DNA of 33,570 nucleotides from an uncultured Granulicatella sp. (GTDB lineage Bacteria > Bacillota > Bacilli > Lactobacillales > Aerococcaceae), in contig NZ_CALHIF010000031.1 of the NCBI RefSeq assembly GCF_938030755.1, positions 1 to 33,570 of the forward strand. Reading direction: 5' to 3'. Below are positions 22,749-30,651 of the stretch, one piece after another; the stretch's first letter is position 1; each line of letters starts with the position of its first letter. The notes below the pieces were generated by a model. It searched no databases, was not told where the DNA came from, and saw only the letters and a list, made by a program, of their open reading frames with translations. The translations under genes and the position numbers were made by a program.

Positions 22749-23594
22749 ATGCAAATAAATTGGAATAGTTTATTTTCATGGGGGAGTTTTCGCAATCTGA
22801 TTGATATTTTGATTGTTTGGTACATTCTCTATAATATTCTAGTGATTATTAAAGGAACAAGGGCGATTCATTTAATGAAAGGAATTGCTGCAATTGCCGC
22901 AATGAAATTTATTAGTTTTTTCCTTGGGCTAACTACTTTAGACTGGATTATGAACTTCGTGATTCAGTGGGGGGTTGTGGCTGCCTTGATTGTGTTCCAA
23001 CCAGAGATTCGTCGTGGATTGGAACATATCGGACGTTCGAATTTCTTCTCACGCAAATCTGAAAGTGCCAATGAAGCAGAAATTATGATTAATGAGTTGA
23101 ATACAGCCATTCAATATATGGCAAAACGAAGAATTGGAGCTCTAATTTCGATTGAACAAGGGAATTCTCTAGAAGAATTTATTAATACCGGGATTCCGAT
23201 TCACTCTGAAATCTCTAATCAATTGATTACGAATATTTTTATTCCAAATACACCATTACATGATGGGGCAATGATTATTCGTGATTATCATATTGCTGCA
23301 GCGGCCTGCTATTTACCACTGTCTGAGAACATGATGATTCCAAAGGAGTTAGGAACACGTCACCGTGCTGCGATTGGTCTAAGTGAAGTGAGTGATGCGA
23401 TTACGATTATCATCTCTGAAGAAACAGGGAAAGTGAGTGTCGCGATTCGAGAAAAATTACACCGAGAACTTTCTTCTGAAGAATTAATTCACGTTTTGTC
23501 GCAACATTTAGTGGTAGAAGGAGACGATGAGATGGATCCAGCAGTCGTTCGTTGGATACGTGCACTCTTTAAAGGGGGTCGTTCGAATGGCTAA
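22749..23594 (+). CDS. cdaA: Diadenylate cyclase CdaA
   Basis: This 281-residue membrane enzyme makes cyclic di-AMP from ATP. Three N-terminal membrane segments (about 18-35, 40-60 and 65-83) precede the DAC domain with DGA at 172-174 (LHDGAMII) and RHR at 204-206 (GTRHRAAIGLSE), the two catalytic motifs. It opens the widely conserved cdaA-cdaR-glmM operon linking cyclic di-AMP to cell-wall precursor synthesis. The ribosome binding site is AGAGAGG. It overlaps cdaR by eight bases. Confidence 0.95.
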   Translation: MQINWNSLFSWGSFRNLIDILIVWYILYNILVIIKGTRAIHLMKGIAAIAAMKFISFFLGLTTLDWIMNFVIQWGVVAALIVFQPEIRRGLEHIGRSNFFSRKSESANEAEIMINELNTAIQYMAKRRIGALISIEQGNSLEEFINTGIPIHSEISNQLITNIFIPNTPLHDGAMIIRDYHIAAAACYLPLSENMMIPKELGTRHRAAIGLSEVSDAITIIISEETGKVSVAIREKLHRELSSEELIHVLSQHLVVEGDDEMDPAVVRWIRALFKGGRSNG

Positions 23595-24603
23595 TTGGAT
23601 GAATAAAAAATCATTTCTCATGTTGATGTCTTTAATTCTAAGTATCTTTCTATTTATTTTAGCTAAAGACTCTAATTCCGGATTGCGTTCCAGCACATTA
23701 AATCCACAATCAAGTTCAAACACGATTACAAATGTGCCAATTTATGTGGATATCAACAGTGAAGAATATTCGGTAACAGGCTTGCCAGATTCTGTTGCTT
23801 TACGTCTTGAAGGACCAAGCAGTTTGATTTTAAGCACATCTAGCAATGGTTCGTACAAAGTGACTACGCCAAATTTAACAGAGTTAGGGGAAGGAAAGCA
23901 TACGATTTCTCTTTCAGTGTCAGGACTTCCAACTGGAGTGACAGGTATTGTTTCACCAGAAAGTGTTGAAATTACCATTGAGAAGAAGAATTCTAAAGAG
24001 TTCCCTGTTAATGTAACGGTTGATTCTTCAAGTATTGGCAATGGCTATCAAGTTGGAGATGGCTTGACCTCTCCGGGAACAGTTACAGTAAAAGCTGCAG
24101 ATTCGATTTTAAATCAAGTGGAAAAAGTAGTCGCAAAAGTTACGATTCCTGAAGGGACAAAATCAGACTATACGACTACAGCACAACTACAAGCTTTGGA
24201 TGCCACAGGAAAACCTGTTGCAGTGAAAATTGAGCCAGAACGTGTACAAGTTCGAGTACCAATTTCCTCTAGCTCCAAAACAGTCCCTCTTGTCTTTACG
24301 ACAACTGGTGGCACTTCACGTTATTCATATTCATTGAATTCTACTACTAAGCAAGTTACAATCTTAGGAGCTCAATCGATTTTAAATCAAATAACTGCTA
24401 TTCCAGTGGTGGTAGATGTGAGCAATGTGACTCAAACCACGAAAAAAACAGTAACATTAACACTACCATCTGGTGTCAATAGTATTACCCCAGAAGCAGT
24501 TGAGGTTACTATTACGGTGGTAGATTATGGTATTTTGGATTCGCGAGAAACCACTAAAGAGTCCGAAACAACACAAGAGCAAACAACGACACAAGCCAGA
24601 TAA
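23587..24603 (+). CDS. cdaR: CdaR, YbbR-domain regulator of CdaA
   Basis: This 338-residue protein has one N-terminal membrane segment (about 8-25) and an extracellular region of repeated YbbR domains (about 45-310). The repeated SILNQ segment, coded by near-identical DNA around 24100 and 24375, marks homologous positions in two repeats. A Thr/Glu-rich tail ends the protein. CdaR binds CdaA and modulates cyclic di-AMP output in other Firmicutes. The ATG at 23587 follows GGGGGT; a frame from 23527 is a read-through within cdaA. Confidence 0.9.
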   Translation: MANWMNKKSFLMLMSLILSIFLFILAKDSNSGLRSSTLNPQSSSNTITNVPIYVDINSEEYSVTGLPDSVALRLEGPSSLILSTSSNGSYKVTTPNLTELGEGKHTISLSVSGLPTGVTGIVSPESVEITIEKKNSKEFPVNVTVDSSSIGNGYQVGDGLTSPGTVTVKAADSILNQVEKVVAKVTIPEGTKSDYTTTAQLQALDATGKPVAVKIEPERVQVRVPISSSSKTVPLVFTTTGGTSRYSYSLNSTTKQVTILGAQSILNQITAIPVVVDVSNVTQTTKKTVTLTLPSGVNSITPEAVEVTITVVDYGILDSRETTKESETTQEQTTTQAR

Positions 24604-24620
24604 GGCTAAAGGAGAATTTT

Positions 24621-25973
24621 ATGGGCAAATATTTTGGAACAGACGGTGTTCGTGGTGTAGCCAACGCAGAATTAACACCGGAATTAGCATTTAAACTAGG
24701 CCGTTATGGTGGTTATGTATTATTACAACAAGCAGAAGGAAATGCACATCCACGTGTATTAGTGGGGCGTGACACTCGTATTTCGGGGCAATTATTAGAG
24801 CATGCTTTAATTGCTGGATTACTCTCTGTTGGGATTGAAGTCATGCAACTTGGAGTGATTCCTACTCCAGGGGTAGCTTATTTAACACGAGTGCAAGGTG
24901 CTGTAGCTGGGGCTATGATTTCAGCATCCCACAATCCTGCTCAAGATAACGGAATTAAGTTCTTTGGTGCAGATGGATTTAAATTAACAGATGAAACGGA
25001 AGCGCAAATCGAAGCATTATTAGATGCCGAAGAAGACACATTACCACGTCCATCTACAGACGCATTAGGAACAGTGGATGAGTATTTAGAAGGAACATTG
25101 AAATACAGCCAATTCCTACAAAATACAGTAGATTCTCTATCAGGAATGAAAGTGGCTTTAGATGGCGCAAACGGAGCTACTGCTTCCATGTTAACTCGTT
25201 TATTCGCTGACTTAGATACCGACTTCCACACAATGGGTGACAAACCAAATGGTGTAAATATCAATGATGGCGTAGGGTCAACACATCCAGAAGCCTTAGT
25301 GGAGTTCGTAAAAGAAACGGGAGCAGATATCGGTTTGAGTTTTGATGGAGATGGTGACCGCTGTATCGCAGTGGATGAAAATGGAACAATCGTTGATGGC
25401 GATAAAATCATGTTTATCCTTGGTAAACACTTCAAGGACCAAGGAACTTTAAGCAAAGATACGATTGTATCAACAGTTATGAGTAATTTAGGATTCCATA
25501 AAGCAGTAGAAGCAGAAGGAATGGTTGCTCTTCAAACAGCAGTTGGTGACCGTTATGTGGTTGAAGAAATGCGTAAAAACAACTACAACTTTGGTGGAGA
25601 ACAATCAGGACATATCATTATCCTTGATTTAAACACTACAGGTGACGGATTACTTTCAGGAATTCAATTAATGAATGTCATGAAACAAACTGGCAAATCA
25701 TTAAGCGAATTAGCCAGTGAAGTGCCAACATACCCACAAGAATTAGTAAACATTCGTGTGAGTGATAAAAATGGTGTAATGGAAGTTCCAGCGATTAAAG
25801 AAGTCATCGATGCTGTAGAGGCTGAGATGGATGGAAACGGACGTGTGCTTGTTCGTCCAAGTGGTACTGAGCCACTTGTTCGTGTTATGGTTGAAGCACC
25901 AACGGATGAACTCGTTCATGATTACGTAACACGTATTGCAGATGTTGTTCGTAAAGAAGTTGGGATTGACTAA
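24621..25973 (+). CDS. glmM: Phosphoglucosamine mutase GlmM
   Basis: This 450-residue mutase converts glucosamine 6-phosphate to glucosamine 1-phosphate for UDP-GlcNAc synthesis. The phosphoserine is Ser103 in ISASHNPAQDNG; the metal loop is FDGDGDR; the sugar-binding loop is GEQSGH; the phosphate-binding end is RPSGTEPLVRVM. Its start, FGTDGVRG, is typical. AAAGGAG lies upstream. GlmM is known to interact with CdaA and inhibit it in related bacteria, which fits the operon. Confidence 0.96.
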   Translation: MGKYFGTDGVRGVANAELTPELAFKLGRYGGYVLLQQAEGNAHPRVLVGRDTRISGQLLEHALIAGLLSVGIEVMQLGVIPTPGVAYLTRVQGAVAGAMISASHNPAQDNGIKFFGADGFKLTDETEAQIEALLDAEEDTLPRPSTDALGTVDEYLEGTLKYSQFLQNTVDSLSGMKVALDGANGATASMLTRLFADLDTDFHTMGDKPNGVNINDGVGSTHPEALVEFVKETGADIGLSFDGDGDRCIAVDENGTIVDGDKIMFILGKHFKDQGTLSKDTIVSTVMSNLGFHKAVEAEGMVALQTAVGDRYVVEEMRKNNYNFGGEQSGHIIILDLNTTGDGLLSGIQLMNVMKQTGKSLSELASEVPTYPQELVNIRVSDKNGVMEVPAIKEVIDAVEAEMDGNGRVLVRPSGTEPLVRVMVEAPTDELVHDYVTRIADVVRKEVGID

Positions 25974-26069
25974 TTTTAAATAAATGCGATTTGAAGGAGA
26001 GCTTTGAAGGACAGCTTGACGCTCAGCACTCTAAAATAATCTGAGTTCATGCATCTTATAAGCGAGTTA

Positions 26070-26097
26070 AAAGACGGTTCAAGTGAGCCGTCTTTTT
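26070..26097 (+). terminator. Terminator of cdaA-cdaR-glmM
   Basis: AAAGACGG pairs with CCGTCTTT around TTCAAGTGAG, ending in a T-run. The 96 bases between glmM and this point show no gene. Confidence 0.88.
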
Positions 26098-26174
26098 CAT
26101 ATATTCAACGTCTTCTCATTTTCTTAACTCATATAAGAAAATATATACTACTATTTTGTAGATCCTTTTTTATA

Positions 26175-26376
26175 CTAAAATAGCATTCCATATATGATCT
26201 TATACTTTACAATTCTTATTTTTCCTCCATCTACTTCACACGAGAATTGTATCAAAAAATTTTGATTTCCTTCATCCATTTCATCTATAAATTTTACTTC
26301 TCATATCGTTTTTTACTCCATGCCATATTCTGCGAATATATGCTTCACAATTTTTTCTGAACTCCTCTTCCTACAT
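26175..26376 (-). pseudogene. Broken small gene downstream of the protease gene
   Basis: On the minus strand AAAGGAG is followed seven bases later by ATG (26374-26376), but the second codon is TAG. The same frame then reads EEEFRKNCEAYIRRIWHGVK and onward to a stop near 26283. With a one-base frame change it continues as EVKFIDEMDEGNQNFLIQFS, then CEVDGGKIRIVKYKIIYGML, ending at TAG 26175-26177. Both parts are protein-like, and a true ribosome binding site is kept. I read it as a gene of about 65 codons with an early stop and a frameshift. The family is not recognised. Chance open frames in AT-rich DNA are the alternative. Confidence 0.4.
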
Positions 26377-26394
26377 TGTGCACTCCTTTACAAA

Positions 26395-26432
26395 TAAAAA
26401 TAGATACCTACAAATAAGAGTATCTATTTTTA
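26395..26432 (-). terminator. Terminator of the ATPase-protease operon
   Basis: Thirteen-base perfect arms (TAAAAATAGATAC and its complement) around a 12-base loop, with T-rich 3' side on the minus strand. It begins eight bases past the protease stop codon. Confidence 0.82.
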
Positions 26433-26440
26433 TGGGGATT

Positions 26441-28717
26441 CTATTGTCTTTGACGAACCTGAAATTTCGTTTCGATATTATTGGTTATATAACCTCTTTC
26501 TCTTAGTGCATTGATTATTTCTGAATAAATATCATTACCATTTGAATCTTTGATAGTAATAATTAAAACGAATTCTTGCGATGGTACATAGAGCTCGTTT
26601 CGTGGAGTTAAGTCAACTCTGAGTTTCCATCCATCCGCCAATTTTATTCCTCTGTTTAGTTTTCTATAATAGGATTTTATAGGACTCCATTTAAACCCGT
26701 GTTTTACTCGTGCTGATTCAAATTTTTCATCCCATTTCGATTCAAGCGGAACTTGTCCCTTATAATCAATTTTTCCACCATCTATATATGAATATGTTCC
26801 AAAACTGACATCAATATTAGTTCTACAATATTCACGACCATATTTCTGGTCAAGAGGCGGTAAGTAGGCAAGGGTCATTCCTATTTCACCAATATATTTG
26901 TTGTTTTTGATAAGAGACTTTGGGTATGGGAAATCATACATTTCCAGATGTGACCCCTGAGATATTTTTTGTTTAAAAACAAGTGTTACACAATCTTTGC
27001 TGCATTGCAAAATATCTTGTGTATCAGCAGAAGGAATTCCAAATCCATAATATTTAATATTGTCAGGATGTTCATCTAACAACTCACGAGAGTTCATTCT
27101 AGCAGAATGTATTAACATTGCTTTCGCAAGGAGTAGATCAGGTTCGATCATTTCTTCATATATAGATGCATATTTCTGCAACGATCGAGGAGTTGAATAA
27201 CTTGTACCGTTCCCCTCAATGATTTTTCCGTTAGAATTCAATCCCTTTACTCCTAAACCATCAATTTTGTATGATGTAGAATAATTACCACCGTAATCGA
27301 CAACATCAGGCTTAACAATATAATTGGCACCAGGTCCTCTTCGACTAAAAGGTGAAGGCTCATTAAATTTAACAATCGAATCTGCGGAATCAAATAATGC
27401 AACAGAGCCTACTGTTATAGCACGAACAGAATCGGCTGGAGATATAAGGCGGTCATGTTCCCCAATATCTTTTTGGGGAGGCCAATTTCTAAGGGGCAGG
27501 CTATTTACATTTCCACTAGAAACAAAGACTTGTACATGGTATGTGTCTTGAATGTAATCTAAAAATACCCCTAAATCAGACATTGAACCATCACAGGGCT
27601 TATTTTCAATGCCTAGTGATAAATTCCATATTTTAGTAGTAGATGAATATTTCTCCATCACTTCTTCGATAATTTCCATCAAATCATCTTCAGTAATGGA
27701 ATCAGTTAACCCAAAATCTTCATCACTATTTGGAATGGCAACAATATCTACAAATTTAAAACGATAAGCTGCGGGTGCAGAAATACTATTTAAAACATTT
27801 CCATATTGTATAGTCGATGCAATAAATGTGGCATGTTGTGGATTTTGATAAACTTTATTTACATATTCTTCACGTGCAACAATATAAGGCTTTAAAAATG
27901 GATTATCGTCACTTATTCCACCATCAATAATTCCGATGGTAACATCGCTATCCCTGTACTCAGAATCCAATAAGGTTTGTATTTCCGTTGCCGAAAAAAC
28001 GTTCTGAGGAAGGGAATACTCTTGAAAAAAACCAACAGTTTTTACTCCGTTAATAGAGGCCAGCTTAATAATATCATCATAAGAAGTAACTTCTATTTTC
28101 AAAAATTTAAGCTGATCACCATATGAAATAATTTCGTATTTATCTTCAAAATGAAGTGAACATAATTTACGTATCACATAGTCCCAAATTTGTGCATTAT
28201 CAAAATCATCTTCAAAATCAAAGACTTTAAGTTTAATAACTTTTTTAATAGAGTTAAAATCTTCCTGTACGATAGAATGGAGTGTTGGCGAGATTTTTTC
28301 TTCTGGCTTAATAGGTTGAATATCGACTATTGCGGTCATGTTGGCTTGAAATTTTTGTGACGGTGGATTTTTTACCATCTCTATTGTTTCCTGAATGTTT
28401 TTTCTGTTGACCTTAATATATATTTCATTTAACTCTTCGCTACCAATAATTGGGCAATTTCTACACAGGTCAGATGGTTTGTGTGACTTTGCAATAGCTT
28501 CAGGTTTTACAGTTATTTTTCCTACAGCAGGGATTGAATCATTCTCATTGAAAACATCTGAATAAAAAGATAGCAAATTTTCAAACTTGTCAGTTATTTC
28601 TCTTTTTAACTGCGGAGTTACTTCGCCAAAAAATTTTAATTGCCCGCCCCCAGCATTCGGAACAATATCTGTTGTTTTGGGAAGAACTAATTTTATAGGT
28701 AGATTATTTTCGCTCAT
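26441..28717 (-). CDS. Subtilisin-like S8 serine protease, IetS-like
   Basis: This 758-residue intracellular-type protein has no signal peptide. The S8 catalytic domain spans about 255-570, with Asp265 in IGIIDGGI, His295 in NPQHATFIAS, oxyanion Asn403 in VSSGN and Ser506 in GNGTSYSTP, so the full triad is present. An N-terminal region (about 1-250) holds a CRNCP pair of cysteines and no clear propeptide; a beta-rich C-terminal region (about 580-758) follows. It starts two bases after the upstream ATPase stop, with GAGG inside the end of that gene, so translation is coupled. AAA ATPase plus subtilase is the IetAS architecture reported as anti-phage; the name is inferred from pairing and domains. 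Confidence 0.82.
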   Translation of the reverse strand: MSENNLPIKLVLPKTTDIVPNAGGGQLKFFGEVTPQLKREITDKFENLLSFYSDVFNENDSIPAVGKITVKPEAIAKSHKPSDLCRNCPIIGSEELNEIYIKVNRKNIQETIEMVKNPPSQKFQANMTAIVDIQPIKPEEKISPTLHSIVQEDFNSIKKVIKLKVFDFEDDFDNAQIWDYVIRKLCSLHFEDKYEIISYGDQLKFLKIEVTSYDDIIKLASINGVKTVGFFQEYSLPQNVFSATEIQTLLDSEYRDSDVTIGIIDGGISDDNPFLKPYIVAREEYVNKVYQNPQHATFIASTIQYGNVLNSISAPAAYRFKFVDIVAIPNSDEDFGLTDSITEDDLMEIIEEVMEKYSSTTKIWNLSLGIENKPCDGSMSDLGVFLDYIQDTYHVQVFVSSGNVNSLPLRNWPPQKDIGEHDRLISPADSVRAITVGSVALFDSADSIVKFNEPSPFSRRGPGANYIVKPDVVDYGGNYSTSYKIDGLGVKGLNSNGKIIEGNGTSYSTPRSLQKYASIYEEMIEPDLLLAKAMLIHSARMNSRELLDEHPDNIKYYGFGIPSADTQDILQCSKDCVTLVFKQKISQGSHLEMYDFPYPKSLIKNNKYIGEIGMTLAYLPPLDQKYGREYCRTNIDVSFGTYSYIDGGKIDYKGQVPLESKWDEKFESARVKHGFKWSPIKSYYRKLNRGIKLADGWKLRVDLTPRNELYVPSQEFVLIITIKDSNGNDIYSEIINALRERGYITNNIETKFQVRQRQ

Positions 28718-28719
28718 AA

Positions 28720-29847
28720 CTAAACCTCTTTTACAATTTTTTGAATAGTTGTTTTTGAACTACCTAAGATGTCAGCGATTGTCTGTAAACTAAAAATTTT
28801 AGAATCTTTGTCTCGCAAATATTTTGCCTTGATTTGTAATAGCTTTCGTGAATCATTACAGTTTTGAGGAATGATATTTTTGGTAATAAATAGTTCTTCA
28901 TAAATACTAGATACACTAAAAGAAGAGTTATGGATAACAGAGTTTCTTATGGCTTTGGTTATTATATCTTCTATATCAGAACCACTTTGTCCATCAAGTA
29001 AAGTTGAAATTTCTAAAATTTCCTTTTGACTAAATTTATATATACCATTGGAAAATGAGGTAATCAATGCTGCAATGGCATCTCTACCCGGCAGTTCTAT
29101 TTCTAATTTATAGTCAAATCTTCTCCATATTGCGGGATCAAGTAACTGCTGATGGTTAGTAGCTGCTAAAATTAGGCTATCTTTGCTCATTGTATCTATA
29201 TTCTGCAAAAGACTATTAACAATGCGTTTCAATTCTCCAAGTTCGTTGTTATCATCTCTAGCCTTTGCAATAGCATCAAATTCATCTAAAAATAATACGC
29301 AAGGTATTTTTTGTGCAAACTCAAACAAGCTACGAATATTTTTGGCAGTCGTACCAAGGTATGAAGAAATTAGGCTATCTAACCTAGCAACAACGAGTGG
29401 TAAATCTAATTTTTTAGCAATTAGGTAGGCACATTTAGTTTTTCCACATCCAGGTGGTCCATATAACAACAGCGAGTTAGATCCATTTATTCCAAGAGAG
29501 TTAAGTTTATCTGCATTTTGATAACTTAAAATAAATGAGTCTAATTTTTCTTCATTTCGTTTTGAGAGAATAACCTCAACATCATTTTGATATGGATAAA
29601 TAATGTCAGCAAGGTCCATTCTTGATTCGGTATCTACAGGAATAGTAATAGAATTAGAACTATTCATAGGAGTTAAGGCGGATTCGGCTTGAGCAGATAA
29701 TAAACGTTGAAATTTAGCTGCAGAGCGGGAATCATTATCCTTTTCCAACTTTGATACTAATTGTTTTGTATAATTTATAACTTTGGCTTGATCATGCTTT
29801 AATGCACCCTCTATGATCTTACCAATTTCAATAGAATATTTCATCAT
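28720..29847 (-). CDS. AAA+ ATPase, IetA-like
   Basis: This 375-residue protein has a helical N-terminal part (about 1-60, reminiscent of MIT-type bundles), a linker, and an AAA+ core: Walker A GPPGCGKT at 130-137, Walker B LFLDEFDA at 185-192, sensor 1 AATN at 228-231, arginine finger WRRF at 241-244 and SGSDIEDI at 288-295. The last 25 residues (FSLQTIADILGSSKTTIQKI) look like a helix-turn-helix. The first ATG and a second one codon later both follow GGAGGTGTA. It leads the operon and precedes the protease, so it probably unfolds or presents substrates to it, or senses infection. Closest architecture known to me is IetA of the IetAS defence pair. Confidence 0.82.
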   Translation of the reverse strand: MMKYSIEIGKIIEGALKHDQAKVINYTKQLVSKLEKDNDSRSAAKFQRLLSAQAESALTPMNSSNSITIPVDTESRMDLADIIYPYQNDVEVILSKRNEEKLDSFILSYQNADKLNSLGINGSNSLLLYGPPGCGKTKCAYLIAKKLDLPLVVARLDSLISSYLGTTAKNIRSLFEFAQKIPCVLFLDEFDAIAKARDDNNELGELKRIVNSLLQNIDTMSKDSLILAATNHQQLLDPAIWRRFDYKLEIELPGRDAIAALITSFSNGIYKFSQKEILEISTLLDGQSGSDIEDIITKAIRNSVIHNSSFSVSSIYEELFITKNIIPQNCNDSRKLLQIKAKYLRDKDSKIFSLQTIADILGSSKTTIQKIVKEV

Positions 29848-29862
29848 TACACCTCCTCTTTT

Positions 29863-29891
29863 ACTATAACAGGACGAAATTTAAATGTAAA
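29863..29891 (-). promoter_or_regulatory. Promoter of the ATPase-protease operon
   Basis: On the minus strand TTTACA (29886-29891) and TATAGT (29863-29868) are 17 bases apart. The predicted start would leave a very short leader that is mostly the GGAGG site. Confidence 0.62.
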
Positions 29892-29920
29892 GAACGAATA
29901 TCGATATTTCAGGAACGAAT
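29872..29920. repeat. Phased direct repeats across the ATPase-protease promoter
   Basis: GAACGAAT occurs at 29892-29899 and 29913-29920, and the related GGACGAAAT at 29872-29880. Spacing is 20-21 bases, about two helical turns. The first copy is in the promoter spacer, the second abuts the -35 box and the third lies upstream. This looks like an operator array, possibly for the helix-turn-helix at the end of the ATPase. Confidence 0.55.
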
Positions 29921-29970
29921 TATAGTATTTCACTTATTATTCTCCATATTTAGGAATATTTCAAATTTCG

Positions 29971-30027
29971 TTTTTTGGTCTAATTAAAACCCACGGACAA
30001 TCCGGGGGTTTTAATTAGACCAAAAAA
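29971..30027. repeat. Long perfect inverted repeat with nested stem
   Basis: Twenty-two-base perfect arms (29971-29992 and 30006-30027) read TTTTTTGGTCTAATTA and on to ACCC. The loop holds a nested GGA-CAA-TCC stem. Each strand starts with T and ends with A, so it is not an ordinary terminator. It lies 80 bases upstream of the ATPase promoter. A diverged copy of TAATTAAAACCCA recurs at 30053-30065. Confidence 0.75.
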
Positions 30028-30053
30028 AAGCGAGCCAAACGACTTGGCTCGCT
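30022..30053 (-). terminator. Minus-strand terminator upstream of the ATPase operon
   Basis: On the minus strand AGCGAGCCAA pairs with TTGGCTCGCT around GTCGT, followed by eight T. The T-run is also the arm of the neighbouring inverted repeat. No minus-strand gene lies to its right in this window, so it may insulate the operon from antisense transcription or be a relic. Confidence 0.65.
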
Positions 30054-30130
30054 AATATTAACCCAAATAACTAAACTGCTATGTGTCAGGTCAGCTAAAC
30101 AGGCTCTCTTTTTTTATTGGGGTAAACCAC

Positions 30131-30159
30131 TTGATTTTAAAGGGAACAATTGATACAAC
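30131..30159 (+). promoter_or_regulatory. Promoter of the zinc-independent rpsN
   Basis: TTGATT (30131-30136) and TACAAC (30154-30159) with a 17-base spacer; the Zur box follows immediately. Confidence 0.6.
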
Positions 30160-30160
30160 G

Positions 30161-30183
30161 TAAAACGTAACAATTACGGTTTA
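30161..30183. promoter_or_regulatory. Zur box
   Basis: The core CGTAA-CA-ATTACG flanked by TAAAA and GTTTA matches the Bacillus Zur consensus (TAAAT-CGTAAT-N-ATTACG-ATTTA) at nearly every position. It overlaps the expected transcription start of rpsN, where zinc-loaded Zur would repress. Confidence 0.82.
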
Positions 30184-30199
30184 GAAAGAAGAGAAGAAA

Positions 30200-30469
30200 A
30201 TGGCAAAGAAATCTAAAATTGCAAAGTATGAAAAACAAAAAGCTCTTATCGAACGTTACGCTGAAGAACGTTATGCCCTAAAGCAAGCTGGTGACATTGA
30301 TGGATTAAGAAAACTGCCTAAAAATTCAAATCCAAACCGCCTGAAGTTTCGTGATCAAACGGATGGCCGTCCAAGAGGATATATGCGTAAATTTGGCTTG
30401 TCACGTATCAAATTTAGAGAATTAGCGCATATAGGATTAATTCCTGGTATTAAAAAAGCAAGTTGGTAA
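30200..30469 (+). CDS. rpsN: 30S ribosomal protein S14, zinc-independent (C-minus) type
   Basis: This 89-residue S14 has no cysteine at all, so it lacks the CxxC zinc ribbon of the short zinc-binding form; the conserved end GYMRKFGLSRIKFRELA and GLIPGIKKASW is present. In related bacteria this paralogue replaces the zinc form during zinc starvation. The Zur box and promoter directly upstream show the same control here. GAAGAGAAG precedes the ATG as a modest ribosome binding site. Confidence 0.94.
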   Translation: MAKKSKIAKYEKQKALIERYAEERYALKQAGDIDGLRKLPKNSNPNRLKFRDQTDGRPRGYMRKFGLSRIKFRELAHIGLIPGIKKASW

Positions 30470-30500
30470 ACTACGAGAGAAGCAATAGGAGGTGTATGTT

Positions 30501-30611
30501 ATGAAACAAGATTTAGCAACGGCCTATCGTCAAATGAAGAGCCAAAATATCAAAACAAGAAAGAGAGCATTGAAACTGATTCACGAAGCTAAGCGCTCGA
30601 AGAAAAAATAA
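30501..30611 (+). CDS. Small basic protein in the Zur-regulated unit
   Basis: A 36-codon frame encodes MKQDLATAYRQMK, then KTRKRALKLIHEAKRSKKK, a Lys/Arg-rich helical protein. AGGAGGT lies eight bases before the ATG, 31 bases after rpsN, and a terminator follows, so it is probably translated from the rpsN transcript. Short proteins of this kind in Lactobacillales are sometimes labelled putative metal homeostasis protein; I recall this but cannot confirm it. An rRNA-binding role is an equal possibility given its charge. Confidence 0.68.
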   Translation: MKQDLATAYRQMKSQNIKTRKRALKLIHEAKRSKKK

Positions 30612-30623
30612 TAAAGGAAACTA

Positions 30624-30648
30624 GACTCACGCTGTGGGTCTTTCTATT
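30624..30648 (+). terminator. Terminator of the rpsN unit
   Basis: GACTCAC-GCT-GTGGGTC followed by TTTCTATTT. Confidence 0.7.
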
Positions 30649-30651
30649 TAA

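Noticed and set aside
23527..23586. Upstream start for cdaR
   Set aside because: The extension lies wholly within cdaA in another frame; the later ATG has GGGGGT in front.
24941..25456. Minus-strand open frame opposite glmM
   Set aside because: Shadow of glmM; composition and lack of start signals argue against it.
29971..30053. Insertion-sequence ends or an attachment site
   Set aside because: No transposase, integrase or flanking target duplication was found; the left flank of the operon shows no matching repeat.
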